In this document: positions 1 to 9,127 of the stretch, piece by piece
How the letters are laid out: each line of letters starts with the position of its first letter
How positions within the stretch are numbered: position 1 is the first letter of the stretch
From: Bacteroidia bacterium
GTDB taxonomy: Bacteria > Bacteroidota > Bacteroidia > Flavobacteriales_D > Sanyastnellaceae
Direction of reading: 5' to 3'
NCBI GenBank assembly: GCA_030427925.1
Contig: JAUICJ010000014.1
Location: 1 to 64,000 of the forward strand
Length of the DNA: 64,000 bases
The notes under the pieces: generated by a model
What the model saw: the letters and a program-made list of their open reading frames with translations, nothing else
Told to the model about the DNA's origin: nothing
The model's database searches: none
Translations under genes and position numbers: made by a program

Positions 1-684
1 TTGATGGTGGTCATCGGTGGCGACGGCTCGGTGTTGGAGGCGGCAACGTGGGTGCGGCATTCGATGGTGCCCGTCTTGGGGGTGAACACGGGGCGGTTGG
101 GGTTCCTGTCCAACGTAGGGACCGAGGAGGTGGACCTCGCGATGGATGCTGTGAAGGCTGGAAAGGTGTGGTACGAGGATCGGGCGATGTTGGAAGTGCG
201 CGTGGACGGGGAGCATGTGAGCGATTTTCCCTTCGCGCTGAACGAGGTGGCCATCATGAAACGCGATACGTCGAGCATGGTGACGGTGGAGGTGTTTCGG
301 GATGAACAATTCGTCAATACGTACTGGGCGGATGGGCTCATCGTGGCGACGCCTACGGGCTCAACGGCGTACTCGTTGAGTGCGGGTGGTCCCATCGTGA
401 TGCCGGGTTCAGAGGTCCTGAGCATCACGCCGATTGCACCGCACAACCTGAATGACCGGCCGCTCATCGTGCCGTTCACCGGGCGGTTGGAGCTGACTCC
501 GGATGGTCGGGAACAGCAGTTTTTGCTGGGACTGGATTCCCGGACGTTCTTGTTGGGGGCAGGGTCGACGGTGCAGGTCACGCCGGCGCCGTTCCGGTTG
601 CGGTTGCTCAACTTGGAACACCAGGAGTTTTTCGGCACGGTGCGGGCGAAGATGCATTGGGGCGTGGACCCGCGTTCGCGTTGA
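1..684 (+). CDS. nadK: NAD kinase, 5'-truncated by the window edge
   Basis: This is the C-terminal 227 residues of ATP-NAD kinase, which phosphorylates NAD+ to NADP+ in the cytoplasm. The GGDG nucleotide-binding motif lies at the very start of the visible part. It is followed by the NTGRLGFL segment, the LNE motif and the TPTGSTAYSLSAGGP signature of the family. Roughly the first 60 residues of a normal enzyme lie outside the window, so the reading frame is open at base 1 and the first ATG seen is internal. It heads the nadK-DUF6089-uppS-bamA-ompH-murI order that is common in Bacteroidota. Confidence 0.95.
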   Translation: MMVVIGGDGSVLEAATWVRHSMVPVLGVNTGRLGFLSNVGTEEVDLAMDAVKAGKVWYEDRAMLEVRVDGEHVSDFPFALNEVAIMKRDTSSMVTVEVFRDEQFVNTYWADGLIVATPTGSTAYSLSAGGPIVMPGSEVLSITPIAPHNLNDRPLIVPFTGRLELTPDGREQQFLLGLDSRTFLLGAGSTVQVTPAPFRLRLLNLEHQEFFGTVRAKMHWGVDPRSR

Positions 685-752
685 TGCCGCTGATTTGGGG
701 ATTTTCACATGCTGTTCGGGCAATCTCACGTACTTTCGCGCGTTGTCAGCCG

Positions 753-1634
753 ATGATGAACCGATTGAACCATTTCTTGGCCTCGCCCACTCTGCCGTTG
801 CTCGTGGGGGCGCTGATGTTGCTCTTCCCCTCGGGATTGATGGGACAAGGCAAGTTCGACCAATCGAAAGAATTGGGGGTGATGGTGGGCACGAGTTACT
901 ACCTCGGTGATTTGAATCCCTCGGGCCACTTGGGCGGGCGCAAGCACGTCGCGGTCGGTGGGTTTTTGCGGACGAATTTGTCGCGCCGAATCAGCCTGCG
1001 GGCTCACGTGATGCACGGGACCGTCGAGGCCTGGGATGCCGACAGCGACGTGGCGTGGCAGCGCAACCGCAACCTGCACTTCCGCAACACCTTGACGGAG
1101 GTCGGGGGACTTGTTGAAATCAATTACATCGACTACCAAATCGGCACGCCGAGCACCAAGGTTTGCGCCTACCTCCTCACCGGATTGAGCGTGTACAGCC
1201 ACATGCCGGAAGCCGAGCTCGATGGCTTGTGGTTCGAACTCGCGCCGTTGGGAACGGAGGGGCAAGGCACCACGTGGGGCGAGGCGTATGGGGTGAACGG
1301 TTACGCATTGGCGGGGTTGGCCGTGCCGTTTGGTTTCGGTTTCAAGGTGAATTTGGGGCCGTTTGCAGGATTTAATTTGGAGTGGGCGGTGCGCAAAACG
1401 TGGAACGATTACATCGATGACGTGAGCGGGATTTATGCCGATCCGCTCGTGCTGAATGAGGAAAAGGGGGAACTGGCGGTGGCCTTGGCGGACCAAAGTT
1501 TGTCCCGGCCTGGAAGCCTGGCGGACAACACGGGGCTGATGCGCGGCGACCCCGGTCGCGACGACGCGTACGGTTTTGTCACCGCGTCCGTGACCTTCCG
1601 CATCGGCAAGAAACCCACAACGTGCTGGAATTGA
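753..1634 (+). CDS. DUF6089 family secreted beta-barrel protein
   Basis: A 293-residue protein matching the DUF6089 family, which usually sits between nadK and uppS in Bacteroidota. The start at 753 is chosen because it gives a clear signal peptide: a hydrophobic stretch ending near GLMGQ. A longer in-frame reading from 657 overlaps nadK and has no export signal. The mature part begins with the family-typical segment around MVGTSYYLGDLNP and alternates polar and aromatic residues like an outer-membrane strand protein. Its stop overlaps the uppS start (TGATG). The function is unknown; an envelope role is inferred from context. Confidence 0.85.
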   Translation: MMNRLNHFLASPTLPLLVGALMLLFPSGLMGQGKFDQSKELGVMVGTSYYLGDLNPSGHLGGRKHVAVGGFLRTNLSRRISLRAHVMHGTVEAWDADSDVAWQRNRNLHFRNTLTEVGGLVEINYIDYQIGTPSTKVCAYLLTGLSVYSHMPEAELDGLWFELAPLGTEGQGTTWGEAYGVNGYALAGLAVPFGFGFKVNLGPFAGFNLEWAVRKTWNDYIDDVSGIYADPLVLNEEKGELAVALADQSLSRPGSLADNTGLMRGDPGRDDAYGFVTASVTFRIGKKPTTCWN

Positions 1635-2419
1635 TGGTGGATTACCCAGCCCAAATCCAACGCTCAGCCTTCCTGCAAGAGCACGGCATTGACCCCACGC
1701 GGGTTCCTGCGCACGTGGCCATCATCATGGACGGCAACGGCCGGTGGGCCAACGAACGCGGCGAAGAACGGGTGTTCGGTCACTTGCATGGGGTGGATTC
1801 GGTGCGCGCGACGGTGGAAGCGGCATTGAAATCGGGCGTTCGCTACCTCACGCTGTACGCCTTTTCGACGGAGAACTGGACCCGACCGAAGGAAGAAGTC
1901 GAAGCGCTGATGGACTTGCTCGTGCGGACTTTGGTGGGGGAGTTGGACGATTTGCAGGAGAAGGGTGTTCGGCTGCGGGCCATCGGCGACCTGAGTTCGC
2001 TGCCCGCCGTTGCGCAGGAGCAGCTCAAGGAAGCGGAGGAGCGGACCGCGGAAGAGTGCGGGCTGGATTTGGTGTTGGCCTTGAGCTACAGCGCCAAATG
2101 GGAAATCGTCCAAGCCATTCGGCGCATGGTGCAGGACGGCATTGCCGCCGATGCCATCGATACGGAAACCATCGACCGGTACCTCACTACGGCCGAATTG
2201 CCGGACCCTGAACTCATGATCCGGACCAGCGGCGAGCGGCGCATCAGCAACTTCATGCTGTGGCAGCTGGCGTATGCGGAGTTCCATTTCACACCGGTGA
2301 TGTGGCCGGATTTCAGGGAAGCTCATTTTTTAGAAGCCATTCGGGATTACCAAAACCGAGAACGCCGATTCGGTGGCGTCTTGGACACGAATCACAACGA
2401 CAGAGATCACGACGCATGA
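1634..2419 (+). CDS. uppS: isoprenyl transferase (undecaprenyl diphosphate synthase)
   Basis: A 261-residue cis-prenyltransferase that condenses isopentenyl diphosphate onto farnesyl diphosphate to make the C55 carrier lipid for peptidoglycan and O-antigen. The MDGNGRWA motif with catalytic Asp33, the STENW motif, and the C-terminal RTSGE..RISNFMLWQ block are all present. The ATG at 1634 overlaps the upstream stop; a GTG at 1622 is possible but less likely. The gene is translationally coupled to DUF6089 before it and bamA after it, so carrier-lipid and outer-membrane assembly genes share one transcript. Confidence 0.96.
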   Translation: MVDYPAQIQRSAFLQEHGIDPTRVPAHVAIIMDGNGRWANERGEERVFGHLHGVDSVRATVEAALKSGVRYLTLYAFSTENWTRPKEEVEALMDLLVRTLVGELDDLQEKGVRLRAIGDLSSLPAVAQEQLKEAEERTAEECGLDLVLALSYSAKWEIVQAIRRMVQDGIAADAIDTETIDRYLTTAELPDPELMIRTSGERRISNFMLWQLAYAEFHFTPVMWPDFREAHFLEAIRDYQNRERRFGGVLDTNHNDRDHDA

Positions 2420-4950
2420 TGCGAATTGTAGAACACGCTCGGCGGTGGCGCCTTTGGGGAGTGCTGGTGGCGTGCCTCTGGGCGGCGGTCGCGAACGGTC
2501 AAATCGACCTGACCTATCCCCACGAATACCGCATTGCGGGCGTCTCCGTGCTCGGAGCGGATTATTCCGATGTGCAGGCCATCAAGCTCTTCGCGGGCTT
2601 GCAGGTCGGCGAGGAGATCACCATCCCGGGCGATGAAATCTCCAACGCCATCCGCAACTTGTGGGATCAAGACTTGTTCGGCGATGTGAGCATCGAATTG
2701 GCTGAAGTGCGGGGAAAAGACGTGTACCTCGTCATTCGCGTGCGGGAATTGCCGCGGTTGACGCGATACACCATCACGGGGGTGAGCCGCTCAGAGCAGG
2801 AAACGCTGAAGGGAAAAATGGACCTGCTCACCGGCCGAGTGGTCAACGAAAACGTCATGGCCACAGCGCGGTTGCGGTTGCTGGATCATTACGACGAGAA
2901 GGGGTTTTGGGACGCCACAGTGGACATCCGGCAGGTGGCCGATACCGCTTTTGCGAACGGCGCCATGCTCCAAATTGCGGTGGACAAAGGCGACAAAGTG
3001 AAGGTCGGCGAAGTGCGCGTGGAGGGCGTGTCGGCGCTTTCGGAGCAGGAGGTGAAGCGGGCGATGAAGGACTTGAAGGAGCGGTCGTGGTACCGCATTT
3101 TTAAGTCGACCAAATTCGTGGAGGCGAACGTGCAAACCGCGCGGGAGCAACTGCTGCAGCTCTACAACAACCAGGGGTATCGAAATGCGCGCATCTTGAA
3201 CGACAGCATTTATCGGTTGCCCGAGGGCGATGTGGGCGTGGCGTTTCAGATTTCAGAGGGGAACCCGTTTTATTTCGGGGACATCAGCTTCACCGGGAAC
3301 ACGAAGTACCGTTCGACGCAACTCGATTCGATTTTGGGCATTCGGACGGGTGAGGTCTACAACCTGGAACGCCTCGAAACGCGGATGTACATGGATCCCA
3401 AGGGCATCGATTTGACCTCGTTGTACCAAGACGATGGGTACTTGACCTTCCAAGCCATTCCGGTGGAAACGTCCATCGAGAACGACACCATCGACATTGA
3501 AGTGCGCCTGATGGAAGGCAAGCAATTCCGCATCGGCAAGGTCATCGTGGAGGGCAACACGAAGACGAACGACCACGTCATTTACCGGGAAATCCGGACG
3601 CGGCCGGGCGATTTGTTCAGCCGAACGGACATCATCCGGACGCAGCGCGAATTGGCCCAGCTGAATTACTTCAACCCGGAGGCGTTCGGCATCAACCCGA
3701 TCCAGCATCCCGAAGACGGCACTGTGGACATCGAGTACCGGGTGGAGGAAAAGCCGTCGGACCAAATCGAACTCAGCGGCGGCTGGGGCGGCGGCCGCGT
3801 GGTGGGAACGCTCGGCATCAGCTTCAACAACTTCTCGCTGAAGAACATGCTCAACGGCGATGCGTGGCGCCCGATTCCCACAGGCGACGGCCAGCGGCTG
3901 AGCATCCGCGCCCAGTCGAACGGGCTGTTCTTCCAGAGCTACAACTTCAGTTTCACGGAACCGTGGATGGGCGGTCGAAAGCCCAATTCCCTCTCCTTCT
4001 CCGCGTGGCATTCAGTCCAAACGAACGGCCAAGCCCGCAAGGTCGACGGCGAAATCAACCCCTTGCGCCAAAGCCTCGACATCACGGGGGTGCAAATGGG
4101 CCTCGGTCAGCGCTGGAAGAAGCCGGACGATTGGTTCGTCATGCAGGCGGCCTTGAGCTACCAGCACTTCGTGTTGAACGATTACGGGGTGTTCTTCAGT
4201 TTTGCAAACGGGGTGTCGAACAACTTGGCGCTGACGTTGAGCCTGGGCCGCAACTCGGTTTCGGATCCGATTTATCCGGTTTGGGGTTCGAACGTGAACG
4301 TGACGGTGAAGGCGACGCCGCCTTACTCGGCCTTCCGGGGCGACGACGTGGATTACGCATCGATGTCGGACCAGGAACGCTTCCGGTGGGTGGAGTACCA
4401 CAAATGGAAGGTGAAAGCGGAGTGGTTTACCCCCTTGACGCAGTCTTCTGGTGAGAATCCCAAGACGCTCGTGTTGCGGACGCATGCGGGCTTCGGGCTC
4501 ATCGGGCAGTACAACCGCAACGTGGGCCTTTCGCCGTTCGAGCGGTTCTACCTCGGTGGCGTGTTCTTGAGTGGATTTGTCCTCGATGGACGGGAAATCG
4601 TGAACCTGCGTGGCTTCGACGATTTGAGCCTGACCATGCCCAACCAAAACACGGGTGCTCCCGTCATCGCGAAATACGGTGCAGAATTGCGCTACCCGTT
4701 GTCGACGAATCCAAGCGCCACCATCTTCCTCCTGTCCTTCGTGGATGCGGGCAAAACGTGGGCGGACGCACGCGAGTTCAATCCCTTCCAAGTGTACCGT
4801 TCTGCCGGTGTGGGAATGCGCATCTTCTTGCCGATGTTTGGCCTCTTGGGCTTGGACTACGGCTGGCGCCTCGATGACATCCCGACTGCACCCAACATGG
4901 CCCGCGGTCAGTTCCACTTCAGCATGGGAATGAACATGGGGGAATTGTGA
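2416..4950 (+). CDS. bamA: outer membrane protein assembly factor BamA
   Basis: An 844-residue Omp85 protein, the core of the machine that inserts beta-barrel proteins into the outer membrane. It has a signal peptide ending near VANGQ, a run of periplasmic POTRA domains up to about residue 430, and a C-terminal barrel. The start at 2416 overlaps the uppS stop (ATGA) and gives the signal peptide; the upstream in-frame extension only shadows uppS. The C-terminus ends MNMGEL, a few residues past the usual terminal aromatic, which is slightly unusual for a BamA substrate-type beta signal. It is followed by two Skp-like chaperone genes. Confidence 0.95.
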   Translation: MMRIVEHARRWRLWGVLVACLWAAVANGQIDLTYPHEYRIAGVSVLGADYSDVQAIKLFAGLQVGEEITIPGDEISNAIRNLWDQDLFGDVSIELAEVRGKDVYLVIRVRELPRLTRYTITGVSRSEQETLKGKMDLLTGRVVNENVMATARLRLLDHYDEKGFWDATVDIRQVADTAFANGAMLQIAVDKGDKVKVGEVRVEGVSALSEQEVKRAMKDLKERSWYRIFKSTKFVEANVQTAREQLLQLYNNQGYRNARILNDSIYRLPEGDVGVAFQISEGNPFYFGDISFTGNTKYRSTQLDSILGIRTGEVYNLERLETRMYMDPKGIDLTSLYQDDGYLTFQAIPVETSIENDTIDIEVRLMEGKQFRIGKVIVEGNTKTNDHVIYREIRTRPGDLFSRTDIIRTQRELAQLNYFNPEAFGINPIQHPEDGTVDIEYRVEEKPSDQIELSGGWGGGRVVGTLGISFNNFSLKNMLNGDAWRPIPTGDGQRLSIRAQSNGLFFQSYNFSFTEPWMGGRKPNSLSFSAWHSVQTNGQARKVDGEINPLRQSLDITGVQMGLGQRWKKPDDWFVMQAALSYQHFVLNDYGVFFSFANGVSNNLALTLSLGRNSVSDPIYPVWGSNVNVTVKATPPYSAFRGDDVDYASMSDQERFRWVEYHKWKVKAEWFTPLTQSSGENPKTLVLRTHAGFGLIGQYNRNVGLSPFERFYLGGVFLSGFVLDGREIVNLRGFDDLSLTMPNQNTGAPVIAKYGAELRYPLSTNPSATIFLLSFVDAGKTWADAREFNPFQVYRSAGVGMRIFLPMFGLLGLDYGWRLDDIPTAPNMARGQFHFSMGMNMGEL

Positions 4951-4994
4951 TGAACCGATGGAAATGCCCTGATGCAATGTATCTTCAACCGCTC

Positions 4995-5675
4995 ATGAAA
5001 ACGACCTTGATGACCCTCCTGTTCACCGCGTTGGTTGCGGGTGGATGGGCCCAAAAATTCGCCTACATCGACTCCGATTACGTGCTGCTGCACATCCCGG
5101 AGTACGCTGAGGCCCAACAGACGTTGAACCAGTTGGCCATCGATTGGCAAGCAGAGATTGAGGCAAAAATGCAAGCGGTGGAGCGACTTGAGTTGGCCTA
5201 CCGAGCAGAGCGTGTTCTCCTCACTCCTGAAATGCGGGCCAAGCGCGAGCAAGACATCACCGCGAAGCGCGAAGAGGCCCGCGCACTGCAACGCGAGAAG
5301 TTCGGTGTCGAAGGGGAGCTCTTCCGCCAGCGCCAAGAGCTCATTCAGCCCATCCAGGACCTCATTTTCGAAGAGCTCAAGGAAATCGCTTCGGGTTCGA
5401 GCTACATGGTTATTTTTGACAAGAGCAACCAGAGCAACATGCTCTACACCAACCCGAAATACGACATCTCGGACCGCCTCATCAAGGCCCTGGGCTTCGT
5501 GCCCGGCGAGACCATTGAGGCCGAAGAACCGGACAAGGAGGGCGGCGAGAGCTTGCTCGACAAGGCCCGTGGAGCCGTAGACGGAGCGACCGATGCCGTC
5601 CGTGGTGCGGCCGGTGGAGCAGTGCAAGGAGCGCGAGGCGGCATTGCCCCCAGCAATTCCCGGGACAAGAATTGA
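4995..5675 (+). CDS. OmpH/Skp family periplasmic chaperone (first copy)
   Basis: A 226-residue OmpH/Skp-like chaperone that would carry unfolded outer-membrane proteins to BamA. The ATG at 4995 gives a clean signal peptide (MKTTLM... to AGGWAQ). Upstream in-frame GTG/ATG codons at 4947-4950 overlap the bamA stop and would bury that signal. After FAYIDSDYVL comes a long charged alpha-helical coiled coil (about residues 45-120), the usual Skp tentacle. An alanine/glycine-rich tail (about 180-226) is longer than in most homologues. It is paired with a second copy at 5753. Confidence 0.9.
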   Translation: MKTTLMTLLFTALVAGGWAQKFAYIDSDYVLLHIPEYAEAQQTLNQLAIDWQAEIEAKMQAVERLELAYRAERVLLTPEMRAKREQDITAKREEARALQREKFGVEGELFRQRQELIQPIQDLIFEELKEIASGSSYMVIFDKSNQSNMLYTNPKYDISDRLIKALGFVPGETIEAEEPDKEGGESLLDKARGAVDGATDAVRGAAGGAVQGARGGIAPSNSRDKN

Positions 5676-5701
5676 GCTTGGCACGGCTTTCGCTTACGAG
5701 A

Positions 5702-5733
5702 TTGGACTTGAACGGAGTTACGAATTACTTTCG
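5702..5733 (+). promoter_or_regulatory. putative promoter for the second ompH and murI
   Basis: TTG at 5702-5704 and TACTTTCG at 5726-5733 are separated by 21 nt, close to the Bacteroidota pattern. The gap between the two ompH genes (77 bp) can hold it and leaves a leader of about 20 nt before the ATG at 5753. Confidence 0.5.
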
Positions 5734-5752
5734 CACCTGATTTATTTTGAAG

Positions 5753-6247
5753 ATGAAGCAATTGATGATGGCCTTGGCCCTGATCGTGGGCATGACTACG
5801 GCAGCGACCGCACAGAAGTTGGGACACGTGGACACGCAAGCGATCCTGATGGACTTGCCCGAGCGCATGGACGCGCAAGCAGCCATCGAGTCGCGCGCCT
5901 CCGAGTACGAGAGTGAGATGACGAGCATGCAGCAGCAGCTCCAAACGAAATTGCAGGAGTACCAAAGTAAAGCGGAGACGTGGCCCGCAGCCATTCGCCA
6001 ACAAAAGGAGCGCGAGTTGCAAGCGCTCGACCAGGGCTTGCAGGAATTCGCTTCGACCGTTCAGAATGACCTGGCCCAAATGGAGCAGGAGCTCCTGATG
6101 CCGATGATCGAGCGGGTTCAGCAAGCGATCAACGACGTGGGCAGCGAGCAAGGGTACTCGTACATTTTCGATACGAGCGCCGGTGCAACGGTGTACGTAG
6201 GCGGCGACGACGTCAGCGCAGCCATTCGCGCGAAACTCGGCATGTAA
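5753..6247 (+). CDS. OmpH/Skp family periplasmic chaperone (second copy)
   Basis: A 164-residue Skp-like protein with a signal peptide (MKQLMMALAL... TAATAQ), the family's KLGHVDTQAIL start of the mature part, and a coiled-coil arm rich in Glu, Gln and Lys (about residues 45-110). The ATG at 5753 is preferred over the TTG at 5747. Tandem ompH genes after bamA are standard in Bacteroidota. A UUCG-loop terminator follows directly, so this gene probably closes the main envelope operon. Confidence 0.92.
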   Translation: MKQLMMALALIVGMTTAATAQKLGHVDTQAILMDLPERMDAQAAIESRASEYESEMTSMQQQLQTKLQEYQSKAETWPAAIRQQKERELQALDQGLQEFASTVQNDLAQMEQELLMPMIERVQQAINDVGSEQGYSYIFDTSAGATVYVGGDDVSAAIRAKLGM

Positions 6248-6252
6248 TTCAA

Positions 6253-6274
6253 GGCCACTTCGGTGGCGGTTTTT
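6253..6274 (+). terminator. intrinsic terminator after ompH
   Basis: GCCAC, a TTCG loop, GTGGC, then GG and five T. It lies between the ompH stop and the murI start (28 bp gap), so murI may be read partly by read-through. Confidence 0.8.
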
Positions 6275-6275
6275 C

Positions 6276-7064
6276 ATGCGTCCCATTGGCGTATTCGATT
6301 CGGGCATTGGCGGTTTGACCGTCGCCCGGGCAGTGGCGGACCGGATGACCGGTTCGCCGCTGTTGTATTTCGGGGACACGGCTCATCTGCCTTACGGGGA
6401 GAAATCGCCTGTCCTCATCCGGCATTATGCCTCCCGCATTTCGCACCACCTACGCGACCAAGGTTGCCGAGCCATCGTGGTGGCGTGCAATTCCGCATCG
6501 AGCAACGCCTTGGACGCCGTGCGCGATGCCGTCGGACCGGACATTCCCGTTGTGGACGTGGTCCAGCCGGTCGTAGCCCACCTCGCCGACCGCTGGCCGG
6601 GGGGCCGCATTGGCGTCATCGGCACCCGGGCCACCATCGAGTCGGGCTTGTACCAGCGGCTGATGGCGGCGAAGGGCTTGGAGGCCATGGCGCGCGCAAC
6701 CCCGCTCTTGGCTTCGGCCATCGAAGAGGGGTTTCATCAAGGCGCTGTCAGCGAGGCCCTGTTGGAGGCGTATTTGGGCGATGGGGGATTTGACGACGTG
6801 GACGCTTTGGTGCTCGGTTGCACCCACTATCCATTGATTGCGGACCAAATCGCCCGCCACCTGCCCCCACACGTGCACGTGGTCAACAGCCCGGACCTGG
6901 TGGCCGAAGCGGTGGCGTCGCTGTTTCCGGAGGAAGTGAAGGCCGATGCCGCTGCGGAACACCGGTTTTTGGTTTCCGACTGGACGGATTCGTTCGCGTT
7001 GGGGGCTCGCCGGTTTTTCGGGGAGTCCATTCGATTGGAAGCGAGTGATTTGTGGCGGTCTTAA
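6276..7064 (+). CDS. murI: glutamate racemase
   Basis: A 262-residue cofactor-independent racemase that makes D-glutamate for peptidoglycan. The IGVFDSGIGGL start, the VVACNSAS motif with the first catalytic Cys, and the LGCTHYPL motif with the second are all intact. It is convergent with the carbonic-anhydrase-like gene, and their 3' ends overlap by 4 bp. Confidence 0.96.
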   Translation: MRPIGVFDSGIGGLTVARAVADRMTGSPLLYFGDTAHLPYGEKSPVLIRHYASRISHHLRDQGCRAIVVACNSASSNALDAVRDAVGPDIPVVDVVQPVVAHLADRWPGGRIGVIGTRATIESGLYQRLMAAKGLEAMARATPLLASAIEEGFHQGAVSEALLEAYLGDGGFDDVDALVLGCTHYPLIADQIARHLPPHVHVVNSPDLVAEAVASLFPEEVKADAAAEHRFLVSDWTDSFALGARRFFGESIRLEASDLWRS

Positions 7065-7606
7065 TCCGCCTTGAACCAATCCGCGTATTCGACGTACCGC
7101 TCGGCAGTGGCTGCGAGGTGGGCCTTCAGTTCTTCGCGAACGGGTCCTTTGTTCTTCGCAGGGGCGCCGGCCCAGAGGGTATGAGGTGGCACGTGGGTTC
7201 CCGATAGGACCACGGCCCCAGCGGCGATGACGGCTCCTTCACCCACCACCGCATGATCCATCACGATGGCTCCCATTCCAATGAGTGCTCCGCAACCGAT
7301 GTGTGCACCGTGCACGACGGCCTTGTGTCCAATGGAAGCCCGTGATTCGATGACGGTTTCGGACTGCTCAAAGGTTCCGTGAATGACGGCACCGTCTTGG
7401 ATGTTCACCCGTTCTTCAATGCGGATGGGCGCCACGTCCCCACGCACCACAGCTTGAAACCAAACCGTTGATTCGGCACCGAGGGTGACCTCTCCAATCA
7501 AGGTGGCGTTCGGCGCCAGCCAACACGACGGATGCACGTGCGGCCGGTGGCCGCGAACGGGGAGAATGAGGGGTTCCATGGATGCAAGTTCGTTCATTCC
7601 ATGCAT
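7061..7606 (-). CDS. gamma-carbonic anhydrase family hexapeptide-repeat protein
   Basis: A 181-residue left-handed beta-helix protein with the typical GDVAPIRIE, NIQDGAVIHG and IGHKAVVHGA blocks. The zinc-site histidines in this family come from such segments. Members are called gamma-carbonic anhydrase or YrdA-like; the true reaction is often unproven. The reading frame begins with an ATG immediately after the stop of the ComM-like gene (0 bp), with a second ATG at 7597, so it is the distal gene of that unit. Confidence 0.9.
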   Translation of the reverse strand: MHGMNELASMEPLILPVRGHRPHVHPSCWLAPNATLIGEVTLGAESTVWFQAVVRGDVAPIRIEERVNIQDGAVIHGTFEQSETVIESRASIGHKAVVHGAHIGCGALIGMGAIVMDHAVVGEGAVIAAGAVVLSGTHVPPHTLWAGAPAKNKGPVREELKAHLAATAERYVEYADWFKAD

Positions 7607-9115
7607 TCAGCGTCGGTGTTTGGGCCGCTGAGGGTCCCAAGCCGCTTCCAACCAGCCTGCCCGGTCGAAAACGCGGTATCCCAGCGCAGCATCCACGTCT
7701 TCGGCACGCACGACCCCCCGTTGATGAAGAGCGGCGTGGGTTCGAGCCACCCCGAGCAAAGCAACCCGGGCCCGCCTCGAAAACCGCCACCGTTCGACCC
7801 CCAAATCCAGCCGGTTCCGCGCTTCCGCCTCCCACGCTGCCTCCGCCGTCAAGCACTTGCGCGCCTCCACCACGCGTTCCCGCGCATCAGCCGTCGTCAT
7901 CGTTGACGCAGCCTCGCCGTCGGTGACGGTTTCAAGATGGATGGGGAAGCGATCCACTAAGGGACCGGATAGCCGTTTGAGGTAATTGCGCACTTGTGCG
8001 GGTGTGCACCGGCATCGGCGTTCTGAATCGAGGAAATAGCCGCACGGACAGGGATTTGCGGTCGCTGCCACGAGGCATTGCGCGGGCAATTGGGTGGTGC
8101 CCGCCGCTCGCGCCAAATCCACGACACCTTGTTCGAGCGGCACGCGCAACGCTTCGATGGCCGGCCGCGACCATTCTGGAAGCTCATCGAGCAAGAGGAG
8201 TCCCCGGTGGGCGAGTGAGAGTTCCCCGGGAAGGAACGCGACGGCGCCGTCGGTGCTGTACCGTCCGGATGCCTGCGATCCGATGAGGGCCGCAGCGCCA
8301 CTTCCCGAGTGAGGAGTGCGCATCGGAGGGTGAAGCGGCTCGTTGCGGATGATTCCTTTGGCAGCGTGAAGGCGCCGAGTGGTTTGGGCTTCGGTTTTAT
8401 TCAACAGCGGCAGGATGCCATGAAGGGCTCGGGCGGCGGTGGATTTGCCGGTTCCAGGCGACCCGAGGAACAGCACATGGTGTTCACCGGCTGCAGCGAG
8501 CAACAGGCCCGTCAAAGCGTGCTCGCTGAGGCGGAGGGATTCGAATGGGACTTCGGGTTCGACCGGTTGGCCGTGCGCGCGAGGCAGCCACCGCGGCAAG
8601 GCGCGCTTACCGGTCAGGTGGTCGACCACCTCCCGCAGCGAGTGTGCGCCGTGAAGCGGGCATTCCATCCGACTTCCCGAACTGGCGTGCAAGATGTCTG
8701 CTGGAACGAGCGTGCTCGTGCAACCGGCGTCATGCGCTGCAATGGAGGCGTTGGCGCTGCTGGGGTGGCCGCGCAAGGTGCCGTCGAGGCCGAGGGAGCC
8801 AACGGAACAAACGGTTGCGATGTGGGTCGGGGAGAGCACGCCGATTTGGGCCAACACCACGAGTGCCAGCGGCAGGTCCAAGTCGGCAGGGTGCAGGGAA
8901 GCATGCCCTGGGCTCAAGCTGATCGTGAGGGCTTGACGCGGCCAACCCCAACCTTCGGCTTGGAGTGCTCCCCGAATTCGAAGGAAGGCATCGCGCGCGA
9001 GGCTTCCGGTCATGCCGGCCACGTGAAACTGAATGCCTCTACCGGACCGCAATTCGACGGACACAGGGAGGACGTCAACGCCGCGCGAAGCGGCACCGTA
9101 CGTGCGAACAAACAT
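7607..9115 (-). CDS. YifB/ComM family Mg-chelatase-like AAA+ ATPase
   Basis: A 502-residue protein with three parts: an N-terminal Lon-protease-like fold (about 1-170), a Mg-chelatase AAA+ module with Walker A GSPGTGKST and Walker B LLLLDELPEW, and the C-terminal Mg-chelatase domain (about 400-490). ComM proteins are branch-migration helicases acting in natural transformation; that role is taken from the family. Four clustered cysteines around CPCGYFLDSERRCRC resemble the family's zinc-like loop. It lies 12 bp from gmhA and abuts the gamma-CA gene. Confidence 0.93.
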   Translation of the reverse strand: MFVRTYGAASRGVDVLPVSVELRSGRGIQFHVAGMTGSLARDAFLRIRGALQAEGWGWPRQALTISLSPGHASLHPADLDLPLALVVLAQIGVLSPTHIATVCSVGSLGLDGTLRGHPSSANASIAAHDAGCTSTLVPADILHASSGSRMECPLHGAHSLREVVDHLTGKRALPRWLPRAHGQPVEPEVPFESLRLSEHALTGLLLAAAGEHHVLFLGSPGTGKSTAARALHGILPLLNKTEAQTTRRLHAAKGIIRNEPLHPPMRTPHSGSGAAALIGSQASGRYSTDGAVAFLPGELSLAHRGLLLLDELPEWSRPAIEALRVPLEQGVVDLARAAGTTQLPAQCLVAATANPCPCGYFLDSERRCRCTPAQVRNYLKRLSGPLVDRFPIHLETVTDGEAASTMTTADARERVVEARKCLTAEAAWEAEARNRLDLGVERWRFSRRARVALLGVARTHAALHQRGVVRAEDVDAALGYRVFDRAGWLEAAWDPQRPKHRR

Positions 9116-9127
9116 GTCGGGAAAGCC

